The notes beneath the pieces were generated by a model that saw nothing but the letters and a program-made list of their open reading frames with translations, was not told the origin of the DNA and did no database searches. A stretch of DNA of 64,000 nucleotides from Bacteroidales bacterium (GTDB lineage Bacteria > Bacteroidota > Bacteroidia > Bacteroidales > UBA932), in contig JAEFAI010000006.1 of the NCBI GenBank assembly GCA_016291185.1, positions 28,247 to 92,246 on the forward strand, given 5' to 3'. How positions within the stretch are numbered: position 1 is the stretch's first letter; the number at the start of each line of letters is the position of its first letter. Positions 24,582 to 32,812 of the stretch are shown in pieces. A program made the position numbers and the translations under genes.

Positions 24582-27191
24582 TTACAGCACCTCGAAGTCC
24601 AGGGCCTTGAGGTCCTCGTCGCGGGAAGAGGAGCCGTAGAGGATGCGGTACTTGCCCGGGCGGACGGACAGGCCGTCCACGGCGGCGTCGTAGTACTCGA
24701 AGGCCTCGTCGTCAAGGGTGATGGACACCTTGGCCGTGGCACCCGGGGCGAGCTGCACCTTGTCGAAGCCCTTGAGGGCCTTGATCGGGGCGTCAGGGTT
24801 GTCGAGGGCCTGCACATAGACCTGGGCGATCTCGGCGCCGGCCACGGAGCCGGTGTTCGTGACCGGGAAGGTGACCGTGACCTTGCCACCCTTCTTCATG
24901 GAAGACTTGCTGAGCTTGCCCTCGCCATAGCCGAAGGTGGTGTAGCTCAGACCGTAACCGAAGGCGTACTGCGGCGTGCCGCGGAAGTAGCGGTAGGTGC
25001 GGTTGTCCATATTGTAATCCAGGAAGTCCGGAAGGTCGGCGGTGGAGGCGTAGAAGGTGACAGGCAGCTTGGCAGACGGGTTGTAGTCGCCGAAGAGCAC
25101 GTCGGCAAGGGCCTTGGCGCCACCCTGGCCGGGATACCAGGCCTGCAGGAGGGCGTTGTACTGGTCCTCGACGGGTGCGAAGGCGATCGCGGAGCCGGAG
25201 CAGTTCACGAACACCACCGGCTTGCCGGTCTCATGCATGGCACGGACGAGGCGCTGCTGCACGGCGGGGAGCTCGATGTCGGCCTTGTCACCGCCTTCGC
25301 CTTCCATCTGGGCGGAAATACCGCCGATGATGATAATCGCGTCAGCATTGGCAGCCAGGGCCTTCTCCTCAGCGAAGTCGGCATACTTGCGCTCCACGAA
25401 GTCGGCACGCAGCATGGCGAACGGACCTGCACCGCGGCGATACTCGATCTCGATGTCGAGCGGCTTGCCGGCCTGGACGTCGAAGGTCTTGTAGGAGGCG
25501 CCGCCGCGACGGCCGAAGCCGAAGCCCATGCCGCCCATGCCGGGCTTGGCATTCTCCACCACGCGGCCGTTGACCTTGAGGGTGTAGCCGTTGTCGGAGG
25601 AGACGGTGTAGCTCATCGGACCGGTGAAGCCCGGCACGAAGCGGCCCTTGATGCGGACGGAGATCTTGTCCGTCGGGATGCCCTCGGCGAAGCCGTAAGC
25701 ACCGAAGGTGCTGAAGTTCAGCTCTTTGTAGTAGCCGCTGGTCTTCGGCTCACCCTTCATCTCGCTGTTGTCCCAGAACTCGACGAACACGCCCTGGCCC
25801 TCGTTGAACTCCGGCAGGTGGTAGATCGTGTTGTACTCGTCGGCGAGGGTGCAGCCCTTGGAGTAGAGGACGTTGGCCTCGGGAAGAGCATTCTTGATGC
25901 CCTCGAGCAGGGAGTGCTTGTGGTTGTCGGTCGGGGTGCCGCCGTAGTTGCCGTTCAGCAGGGCGACGTCGTCGGCGTTCGGGCCGACCACGAGGACGGT
26001 CTTCAGGCTCTTGGAGAGCGGGAGGATGCCATCGTTCTTGAGCAGGACCATGGACTCGCGTGCGGCCTGGGTGGCCAGGGCGTCATGCTCCTCGCTGCTG
26101 ATCACGTCTTCGCCGAGCTTGGACCAGGGCACCATGTCGGCCGGGTCGAACATGCCCAGCTCGAAGCGGCCGCGAAGCGTGCGGCGCAGGTGCTCGTCGA
26201 GGTCAGCCTCGCTGATCATACCCTTCTCCAGGGCCTCGGTGAGGGCCATCATGGTCTTGCCGCACTCGAGGTCGGTACCGTGCAGGACAGCGTCCACGGT
26301 GGCGTGGAGGGCGTCCGGCTGGGTCTCGTGCTGACCGCGGGTGAAGTAGTTGTTGATGGCGTCGCAGTCCGTCAGGACGATGGCCTCATAGCCCCACTTG
26401 TTGCGCAGGATGTCCGTCAGCAGACGGTCGCTGGAACAGCATGGGACGTCCTCGTAGCGGTTGTAGGCGCACATGACTTCACGCACGTCGCCGTCCACGA
26501 CGAGTTTCTCGAAGGCCGGAAGGTAGGTTTCGAAGAGGTCTCGCTGCGACACATGTGCGTTGTAGGTGTGGCGCAGAGGCTCCGGACCGCTGTGCACGGC
26601 ATAGTGCTTCGCGCACGCGTGGGTCTTATAATATTTGGAATCATTGCCCTGCATGCCGAGCACGGTCTGCACGCCCAGGACGCCGGAGAGGTAGGGATCC
26701 TCGCCGCAGGTCTCCTGGCCACGGCCCCAGCGCGGGTCGCGGAAGATGTTGACGTTCGGACACCAGAAGGTAAGCTCCGGGTTACCGGGATAGTAGGTCA
26801 CGCCCATCGGCACGTTGAAGATGTCGTGGTCGGAGCGGTTCCAGTTGGCGCGGGCCTCGTCGGACACCTGCGAGAAGACGTCGTACATCTGCTGCGGGTT
26901 GAAGGCGGCGGCCATGCCGATCGGCTGGGGATAGACGGTGTAGCCGTCCTCGCGAACGCCGTGGCAGGCTTCGCTCCACCAGTTGTAGGAGGGGATGCCG
27001 AGGCGATCGACGGAGATGGATTTGTTCATCATCAGACCCACTTTCTCTTCGGGGGTGAGCAGGGAGATCAGGTTTTCCACGCGGTCCTCGATCTTGAGTT
27101 TGGGGTTCTGGAACGGGTACTCGTAGGTCTGCTTGGGGCCGCAGGCGGCCAGCAGAACCACGGAGGAAAGAAGAATTAGTGTTTTACGCAT
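24582..27191 (-). CDS. GH3 beta-glycosidase with PA14 domain (beta-xylosidase-type)
   Basis: An 869-residue exported lipoprotein-like enzyme (signal peptide with LLAAC lipobox, C17). It has an N-terminal GH3 TIM-barrel domain with FRDPRWGRGQETCGEDPYLSG and the nucleophile in IVLTDCDAI (D275), an alpha/beta domain, a PA14 domain inserted around residues 460-600 (VRIKGRFVPGF, SSDNGYTLKVNGR), and a C-terminal fibronectin-III-like domain (FPVTNTGSVAGAEIAQVYV). The barrel motif and PA14 placement are typical of bacterial xylan beta-xylosidases and relatives. It is last in an operon with CE1 and GH43 enzymes, supporting release of xylose or related sugars from xylo-oligosaccharides. Beta-glucosidase activity is not excluded. 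Confidence 0.88.
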   Translation of the reverse strand: MRKTLILLSSVVLLAACGPKQTYEYPFQNPKLKIEDRVENLISLLTPEEKVGLMMNKSISVDRLGIPSYNWWSEACHGVREDGYTVYPQPIGMAAAFNPQQMYDVFSQVSDEARANWNRSDHDIFNVPMGVTYYPGNPELTFWCPNVNIFRDPRWGRGQETCGEDPYLSGVLGVQTVLGMQGNDSKYYKTHACAKHYAVHSGPEPLRHTYNAHVSQRDLFETYLPAFEKLVVDGDVREVMCAYNRYEDVPCCSSDRLLTDILRNKWGYEAIVLTDCDAINNYFTRGQHETQPDALHATVDAVLHGTDLECGKTMMALTEALEKGMISEADLDEHLRRTLRGRFELGMFDPADMVPWSKLGEDVISSEEHDALATQAARESMVLLKNDGILPLSKSLKTVLVVGPNADDVALLNGNYGGTPTDNHKHSLLEGIKNALPEANVLYSKGCTLADEYNTIYHLPEFNEGQGVFVEFWDNSEMKGEPKTSGYYKELNFSTFGAYGFAEGIPTDKISVRIKGRFVPGFTGPMSYTVSSDNGYTLKVNGRVVENAKPGMGGMGFGFGRRGGASYKTFDVQAGKPLDIEIEYRRGAGPFAMLRADFVERKYADFAEEKALAANADAIIIIGGISAQMEGEGGDKADIELPAVQQRLVRAMHETGKPVVFVNCSGSAIAFAPVEDQYNALLQAWYPGQGGAKALADVLFGDYNPSAKLPVTFYASTADLPDFLDYNMDNRTYRYFRGTPQYAFGYGLSYTTFGYGEGKLSKSSMKKGGKVTVTFPVTNTGSVAGAEIAQVYVQALDNPDAPIKALKGFDKVQLAPGATAKVSITLDDEAFEYYDAAVDGLSVRPGKYRILYGSSSRDEDLKALDFEVL

Positions 27192-27194
27192 TGT

Positions 27195-28298
27195 TTATAG
27201 AATGTTGATTCTGATTTCTTTAGCTGGGCGAAGGGGGTCGTTGCTGAAGATCGTCAGGCGGGCAGCGGGCGCAGAGGCGGAGGGTTCGGCCGGACGGGCA
27301 TTTTCGCGAAGCGGTCTTTTCTTTAGGCCTGGACGGTCGAAGCCCTCCGCCTCCAGCCTAAGGGTCAACGACTTGCCCGGAACGATGTGCGTGCCGGGCG
27401 CGAAGGCGCAGGAAAAGCCGTCGGGGAGTTCGATTTCGTGGATGACCAGGTCGGAGGCGCCGTCGTTAAAAAGCTCAAGCGTGCCGCTCGGGCGGCGCGA
27501 AAGCAGCCCCTTGCGGAGCTCCACGGTGGCATTTCGCAGGCGTGGTGCGTCGGGTGATTCCGGCGCCTGGGTCAGGCACAGTCCGCTGACGGGCAGTTCC
27601 CGCAGGGCGGAGAGCCCGTCGGGCGTGAGCCGCAGCGAGGCGCGCAGGGTGGCGAAGTACGCCGGGTCGGCGGGCGTGTCGCACCAGAGCTCGAGGCGGG
27701 ACTCTTCGCCCGGAGCGAGCGTCTCGGGGAAAACGGCTCGGAAGTGCGTGCCCGCAAGTCCCTCGGCGCGCAGGCGCATCGGACGGGTGGAGGCGTTGGC
27801 GATGAAGATGACCTTGCCGCTGGACTGGCCGCGCTCGAGGTAGCCGAAGCGGATGTCGGCGCGGCTGGCGTACAGGCCTTCGGCCAGGACGACGGGGTAG
27901 CGCTCCTGGATGCTCCGGTCGGCGGGCAGCACGTCCGCACGGATGCTCAGCAGACCGAGGCTGCGGCCACCGGCCGCCTGGATCTCCACGTTGCGCTCCA
28001 CAAGTCCGGCTGCGCCGGCGGGCGTGAAGCGGACTTCCACGACGGCGGACTGCCCGGGGGCGATGGCTGCGGCGGGGAGGGTAGCGCTGATGCAGGAGCA
28101 GCCGGGGATGGCGCGCGAGAGGCGTAGCGGCCGGCTGTCGCCGTTGAAGACGGTGAAGGCGTGGCTGACCACGCCGTCTGCCTCGCGGATGGCGCCGAAG
28201 TCCCACTCCCTGGAATCGAAAGCCGCCGGCCCTTCCTGCGACAGAAGGACCGGGGCGGCTGTCAGGAGTGCCAGGAGCAGCAGAGCGCCTTTTTTCAT
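27195..28298 (-). CDS. DUF1573 domain protein
   Basis: A 367-residue exported protein with a signal peptide (MKKGALLLLALLTAAPVLLS). The N-terminal region holds a DUF1573 Ig-like domain: FDFGAIREADG-type start (WDFGAIREADGVVSHAFTV), then AIPGCSCISATLPA and the following PGQSAVVEVRFTP. Two further Ig-like repeats follow. DUF1573 proteins are common in Bacteroidota envelopes, with no known function. It lies 1-3 bases from both neighbours inside the glycanase operon. High GC and arginine content are marked. Confidence 0.8.
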   Translation of the reverse strand: MKKGALLLLALLTAAPVLLSQEGPAAFDSREWDFGAIREADGVVSHAFTVFNGDSRPLRLSRAIPGCSCISATLPAAAIAPGQSAVVEVRFTPAGAAGLVERNVEIQAAGGRSLGLLSIRADVLPADRSIQERYPVVLAEGLYASRADIRFGYLERGQSSGKVIFIANASTRPMRLRAEGLAGTHFRAVFPETLAPGEESRLELWCDTPADPAYFATLRASLRLTPDGLSALRELPVSGLCLTQAPESPDAPRLRNATVELRKGLLSRRPSGTLELFNDGASDLVIHEIELPDGFSCAFAPGTHIVPGKSLTLRLEAEGFDRPGLKKRPLRENARPAEPSASAPAARLTIFSNDPLRPAKEIRINIL

Positions 28299-28299
28299 C

Positions 28300-29472
28300 T
28301 TACTTGAAAAGCAACTGGGCGATATGCGCGAAGTAATCGCGGCAGTTCATCCAGGTGTGGCCTCCGTCGGGGGTGTAGAAGGTGTGCTTGACACCATTCT
28401 TCGTCAGGAAGGCATCCAGCCCGCGGGACGGATCGATCAGGAAGTCGGAGGTGCCCGTGCCGAGCCAGATGAGCTTGTAATTCTTGTTCAGCGTGTTCAC
28501 GGGAACGTAGGTGCCGCTCTGGAAATTGGTCTCGTACTCGTTGCCGAAGATGGCCGGCGCCATGGCGCAGACCCAGGCGAATTCCTTCGGGTGGCCCAGA
28601 CCGGTGGCGAGCGCCTGCCGTCCGCCGAGCGAGAAGCCGGCCACGGCGCGGTCGCGCGCGGAGGTCTTGACCTTGTAGTTGGCCTCGATGAAGGGCTTGA
28701 CGTCGTTGATGATCTCGGCGGCCACGCGGTCGGTGTCCATGGAGTCATAGCGGTCGGCGAGACCCTGGCGCATCATCTCGATGTACGGGTTGGCGTACGG
28801 CATCACGATGATCATGCGCTTGGCGAGGCCCTTTGCGATGAGGTTGTCCATGATGTTGTTGACGTGGCCCACCTTGAACCAGGTCTCGTACGTGTCCGTC
28901 ATGCCGTGGATGAGGTAGAGGACCGGGAGGCGCTCACTGCCGTTCGGATTGTATCCGGCCGGGGTATAGACGGTCAGCGGACGGTCGATGCCGCAGGTGT
29001 TGGAATGATAGAAACGGTAGGTGACCTTGCCGTGCGGCACGTCCTGGATGTCCTGGAGGGACGGCTCCGGGCCGCGCACGTCGGCGAGCGAGTATTTGAA
29101 CCCCTCGTTGGGGAAGATGAACATGTTGTTGGGGTCGGCGATCTTGGTCCCGTCCACCACGAAGGCGTAGGGATAGATGTCCGGCTTGCCGGGGGTCACG
29201 GTGATGGTCCAGACGCCCTTGTCGTCCTTGCTCATCGGCAGGGCCTGCGGGAACATCTGGCAGTCGAGCTCGACCGCTTTGGCATTCGGCGCCTGGCAGC
29301 GGAAGGTTACGGAGCCGTCGGCGTGGTAGTCCGGCGACACGACGCCGGCAGGGAACAGGCGCGCCATGACCTGCGGGGTGAGGCGCTGGCCTTCGCCGGC
29401 CTGCGGCTGGGCCTGGGAGAACAGCGGGGCGAATGCAAGGGCCGCCGCAAAGAGAATTTTATATGCTTTCAT
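28300..29472 (-). CDS. Carbohydrate esterase family 1-type esterase with E-set domain
   Basis: A 390-residue secreted enzyme (signal peptide to about 20, FSQAQ). Residues about 35-125 form an E-set/CBM48-like beta domain (GSVTFRCQAPNAKAVELD). The rest is an alpha/beta-hydrolase of the Fes/CE1 type: LPVLYLIHGMTDTYETW, the nucleophile in AGFSLGGRQAL, and the His in GGHTWMNCRDY. It probably removes feruloyl or acetyl groups from arabinoxylan. It is a paralogue of the C-terminal half of the next gene in the operon, from which it is 11 bases apart. Confidence 0.85.
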   Translation of the reverse strand: MKAYKILFAAALAFAPLFSQAQPQAGEGQRLTPQVMARLFPAGVVSPDYHADGSVTFRCQAPNAKAVELDCQMFPQALPMSKDDKGVWTITVTPGKPDIYPYAFVVDGTKIADPNNMFIFPNEGFKYSLADVRGPEPSLQDIQDVPHGKVTYRFYHSNTCGIDRPLTVYTPAGYNPNGSERLPVLYLIHGMTDTYETWFKVGHVNNIMDNLIAKGLAKRMIIVMPYANPYIEMMRQGLADRYDSMDTDRVAAEIINDVKPFIEANYKVKTSARDRAVAGFSLGGRQALATGLGHPKEFAWVCAMAPAIFGNEYETNFQSGTYVPVNTLNKNYKLIWLGTGTSDFLIDPSRGLDAFLTKNGVKHTFYTPDGGHTWMNCRDYFAHIAQLLFK

Positions 29473-29483
29473 ATCTCGTCGTC

Positions 29484-32400
29484 TTAATCTTGGAACAGGA
29501 GAGGGAGGGATTCGTCGAGCCAGTACTTGGCGTTCATCCAGGTGTGGCCGAACTTGTCGTCGGTGAACACCTTGACGTTGTTGATGCCCTTGCTGTCAAG
29601 GAAATCCATGTATTCCTTGGCGTTGCCGTAGAGGAAGTCGTCCGTGCCTACGCCGAGCCAGAAGAGGTGGATCTGCTCGTTGAGCTTCGCGGCATCGTCA
29701 TAAACGCCATTTAGGTTCATATCGGTGAAGGAGCTGTAGGAGCACAGCCAGGAGAACTTGCCCAGGTGCGTCAGGCCGATGGAGAGGGCCTGGTTTCCGC
29801 CGCGGGAGAAGCCGCCGATGGCGCGGTGGTCGCGGTCGTTGATGGTGCGGTAGTTCTTCTCCACGAAGGGCAGCAGGTCGTGCATGACGTCGCGGGTGAA
29901 GGAGTGGCCGTTGAGGTTGCCCTCGCCCGGCTTGAAATACTTGGACGGGTTGCCGTAAGGCAGGACGATGATCATCTCCTTGGCCTTTCCTGCAGCGATG
30001 AGGTTGTCGAGGATGAGGTTCATCCGGCCGACCTTGAAGTAAACCTCCTCGGTGTCGGTGGTGCCGCTGATGAGGTAGAAGACAGGATATTTCTTATTCT
30101 TGTTCTTGTCGTACATCGGCGGGGTGTAAACGATGGCGTTGGCCCAGGTGTTCAGGGTGGTGGACCAGTAGTTGACGTAGTCCACGCTGCCGTGCGGCAC
30201 GTCCTTGAGGGCGTGGAGCAGGGGCTCGCCCGTGCCGCGCACGTCCACGAGGCTGTTCTTGAAGGTCTCGTTGGGGAACCACTCCGGGTTCTGCGGGTCC
30301 ATGACCTGCACGCCGTCCACGTCAAAGCTGTACGGGTACATGTCCGGAGCCACGGGGCCGAGGGTAATGGTCCAGACGCCGTTCGCGCCCTTGGTCATCT
30401 CCTGCGTGCCGGCGAACTGCGTGTTCACCTTGACGGACTTGGCGTTGCGGTCGGCGTAGTTGAAGGTGATGGTGTTGTCCGGATTCACGATCGGGGAGGA
30501 GACGCCGCCCATCTGCGGAGCGCCCATGGCGCCGCCCATCATGCCGGGCCAGCCGCCACGGCGGGCCTGCCGGCGGATCTCGACGACGATCTTGCCGGTC
30601 TGGGGACCGCGCACGACCTTCATCCACATCTCGGCCTCGACGTTCGTGCCGTGACCCATCTCGGTGAGCTTGGCTTCGATGCCCGGCTCGCCTTCGCCGA
30701 TCAGGTCGGCTTCGGTCAGCTCACCTGCCCAGAGAACGGGGCCGAAGGTGTGGTTGAGCGTCCAGAAGCCCGGATCGATGCCGTCGAAGACGTATTCGTC
30801 GATGCCTTCCTTGACCATGACGCGCTTGCTCTGGTCGTTGCCGCCGTAGTTGAAGGCGGGACGGCCGACAACGCGCTTGTTGAGCTCGAGTTCACCGCCG
30901 GTGCCGTTCACTTCCTCGCTTCTGGGGTAGAAGTAATCCAGGCCGGAGTCGAAGGACTCGACCTCGAAGAAGTACTCGGATGCCGTGTTGAGGCTGTGCA
31001 TCTTGAAGGAGTTCCGGTCGTAAACGATGTAGCTGTTGTAGAGCTTGTTCGGCTCGATGCCATAGCGGATGATGTAACCGTCGGCGCCCGGCACGGGATC
31101 CCAGAGGAGCTCGGCCTCGCGGCGGTCACGCTGATTGCGGACGACCTTGACGCCCGCCACCTTGACGGAACCGGCGGAGTACGGATTGCCGAAGATGCGG
31201 AGGTCCTTGATGCTGAATTTGGCGCCGTCGTGGCACTCCCGGGCGTTGATGACCTTGATGTAACGGGCCTGGGCCGGGGTTTTCAGTTGGGTGTAGTCGT
31301 GATGGAAGTCGAGTTTGTTCTCGCTCTTGTCGATGATCTTCGTCCAGTTCTTGCCGTCCACGGAAGCCTCCACGGTGAAGCACTGGTAGTACTCGGGGTT
31401 GGCGGGAGCGGGGCCGCCGAAGCCGAAGCCGCCGCGGGCGGGCTGCTCGGCTCCGATGTGGTCGAAGTTGCACTGGATGGCGTAGATGTCGGCCACTTTG
31501 CCGAGATCGACCTGGAACCATTCGCCCGGAGCGCCGGTCTCGGCGGCCCAGTTGGTCATGAAGTCCTCATCCACGGCATTCCCGGGAACGTAGTTCTCGA
31601 AGGTGGAGGAGACGGTGACCTTCTTCTGGTGCGAGAGGAGCTTCCAGCCGGTCCAGTTGTGGTCGACCGCGTCGGTGCGGGTGCCGGGCCAGTACTGCGG
31701 GTAGTCGCCGAATTCGACGTTGGAATGCATGACGCCGTCCTCATCGACGGCCGTCGGGAAGATGGCGAGCTCGGAGCCGCGGCCTGCGCCGCCGTAGCTG
31801 GACGGGATCATGCAGATGGTCCAGAGCTGGCCGTTCTTGTCATGGAAGGTGCTGCCGTGGCCGGCGCCCACCGCGAAGCCCGTGGTCTTGAAGGTCAGCG
31901 GGTTGTGCGGAGAGTACGTGAAGGGGCCCATCGGGCTGTCGCCCACATACACGCCGTGCGAGTAGGAAAGGAGCTCCAGGCCGATGGCGGCATACTGGAG
32001 GTAGTATTTGCCGTTGTGCTTGGTCATCCACGGGCCTTCGATCCAGGGGTATTCCTCCTCGAAATAGTCGCGGCGGCCGTTGAAAATGGAGTAGATCACA
32101 TCGTCGCGGGTGCGCTTCTCGAAGCCGTGGTTGCGGTAGTCGCTGAAGAAGAGGACTTCCGGTCCGGCGATCTCCTTGAAGGTCGTCTTGTCCAGCTCGA
32201 CGACCTTGAAGGGCATCAGCTGGGACCAGCCGTAGTACAGGTAGAGGTGGCCGTCATCGTAGAACATGTTGGCGTCGCCGTAGCGGTCGCTGTCGAGGGT
32301 GCCGACCTGCTCCCAGGTGCCTGCCTTGGGGTCGATGGCCTTGTAAACGTTCTTGTTGTTCATGGAGCAGCCGTAGAGGCTGCCGTCCATCTCCACGACG

Positions 32401-32672
32401 GAGACCACGCCGCCCGGGTAGTTCGGGGCGTCAACGTAGGTCCAGTCCTTGAAGTCGGGGGAGTACCAGTAGCCTTTGCGGTGCGAGACGAAAAGGTAGT
32501 AGTTATCCTGGTAGATCAGTACGACGGGCTCGCCGCCGCGATAGGAGCGCTCGCCGGGCACAACCAGGTCGAGCGGGTTGCAGAATGTGGTTTTGTCCTG
32601 TCCGTGCAACGAGAGGGACAGACACAGGGCGACGGCCGCCAGAGCGGCACGCGCGATGGTTTTGAAGTGCAT
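29484..32672 (-). CDS. Multidomain GH43 glycosidase fused to a CE1 esterase
   Basis: A 1062-residue secreted enzyme (start at 32672, MHFKTIARAALAAVALCLSL; longer starts cross the promoter). Domain order: signal peptide; GH43 five-blade propeller (about 25-330: DNYYLFVSHRKGYWYSPDF, YDDGHLYLYYGWSQ, WIEGPWMTKHNGKYYL); F5/8-type (discoidin) domain (about 345-480: VDEDFMTNWAAETG, WFQVDLGKVADIYAIQC); Fn3-like segment; a beta domain; E-set domain; and a CE1 esterase (about 815-1060, nucleophile in GGFSRGGNQAL, His in FGHTWMNAKYW). It should cut arabinose or xylose side chains and remove an ester in one protein. First gene of the minus-strand xylan operon. Confidence 0.88.
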   Translation of the reverse strand: MHFKTIARAALAAVALCLSLSLHGQDKTTFCNPLDLVVPGERSYRGGEPVVLIYQDNYYLFVSHRKGYWYSPDFKDWTYVDAPNYPGGVVSVVEMDGSLYGCSMNNKNVYKAIDPKAGTWEQVGTLDSDRYGDANMFYDDGHLYLYYGWSQLMPFKVVELDKTTFKEIAGPEVLFFSDYRNHGFEKRTRDDVIYSIFNGRRDYFEEEYPWIEGPWMTKHNGKYYLQYAAIGLELLSYSHGVYVGDSPMGPFTYSPHNPLTFKTTGFAVGAGHGSTFHDKNGQLWTICMIPSSYGGAGRGSELAIFPTAVDEDGVMHSNVEFGDYPQYWPGTRTDAVDHNWTGWKLLSHQKKVTVSSTFENYVPGNAVDEDFMTNWAAETGAPGEWFQVDLGKVADIYAIQCNFDHIGAEQPARGGFGFGGPAPANPEYYQCFTVEASVDGKNWTKIIDKSENKLDFHHDYTQLKTPAQARYIKVINARECHDGAKFSIKDLRIFGNPYSAGSVKVAGVKVVRNQRDRREAELLWDPVPGADGYIIRYGIEPNKLYNSYIVYDRNSFKMHSLNTASEYFFEVESFDSGLDYFYPRSEEVNGTGGELELNKRVVGRPAFNYGGNDQSKRVMVKEGIDEYVFDGIDPGFWTLNHTFGPVLWAGELTEADLIGEGEPGIEAKLTEMGHGTNVEAEMWMKVVRGPQTGKIVVEIRRQARRGGWPGMMGGAMGAPQMGGVSSPIVNPDNTITFNYADRNAKSVKVNTQFAGTQEMTKGANGVWTITLGPVAPDMYPYSFDVDGVQVMDPQNPEWFPNETFKNSLVDVRGTGEPLLHALKDVPHGSVDYVNYWSTTLNTWANAIVYTPPMYDKNKNKKYPVFYLISGTTDTEEVYFKVGRMNLILDNLIAAGKAKEMIIVLPYGNPSKYFKPGEGNLNGHSFTRDVMHDLLPFVEKNYRTINDRDHRAIGGFSRGGNQALSIGLTHLGKFSWLCSYSSFTDMNLNGVYDDAAKLNEQIHLFWLGVGTDDFLYGNAKEYMDFLDSKGINNVKVFTDDKFGHTWMNAKYWLDESLPLLFQD

Positions 32673-32701
32673 ATACGGAATGGTTTTGGTTTTCCTAGTT
32701 T

Positions 32702-32709
32702 CAAAGATA
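32702..32709 (-). promoter_or_regulatory. -7 box (TATCTTTG on the minus strand) for the xylan operon
   Basis: CAAAGATA on the plus strand reads TATCTTTG on the minus strand, 29 bases before the ATG at 32672. It is divergent from the next promoter. Confidence 0.6.
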
Positions 32710-32780
32710 CGCACGCTCGCGCGTAAAAGCAAGACCTCGCAACGCAAAAATGAACTATTGCTTTTTCAAAATGCTGTTAG

Positions 32781-32788
32781 TATCTTTG
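32781..32788 (+). promoter_or_regulatory. -7 box (TATCTTTG) for the MBL-fold gene
   Basis: TATCTTTG with TTG at 32757-32759 about 21 bases upstream, and a leader of 24 bases to the ATG at 32813. Confidence 0.65.
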
Positions 32789-32812
32789 AATCAGTAATTA
32801 ACCAATTTCCAT

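Noticed and set aside
25233..27179. Plus-strand open frame of about 650 codons opposite the GH3 gene
   Set aside because: Antisense shadow of a clear family gene, with no family match.
29766..32726. Long plus-strand open frame (about 980 codons) opposite the GH43-CE1 gene
   Set aside because: It mirrors codon position bias of the real gene and encodes no known motif. It overlaps a complete multidomain enzyme.
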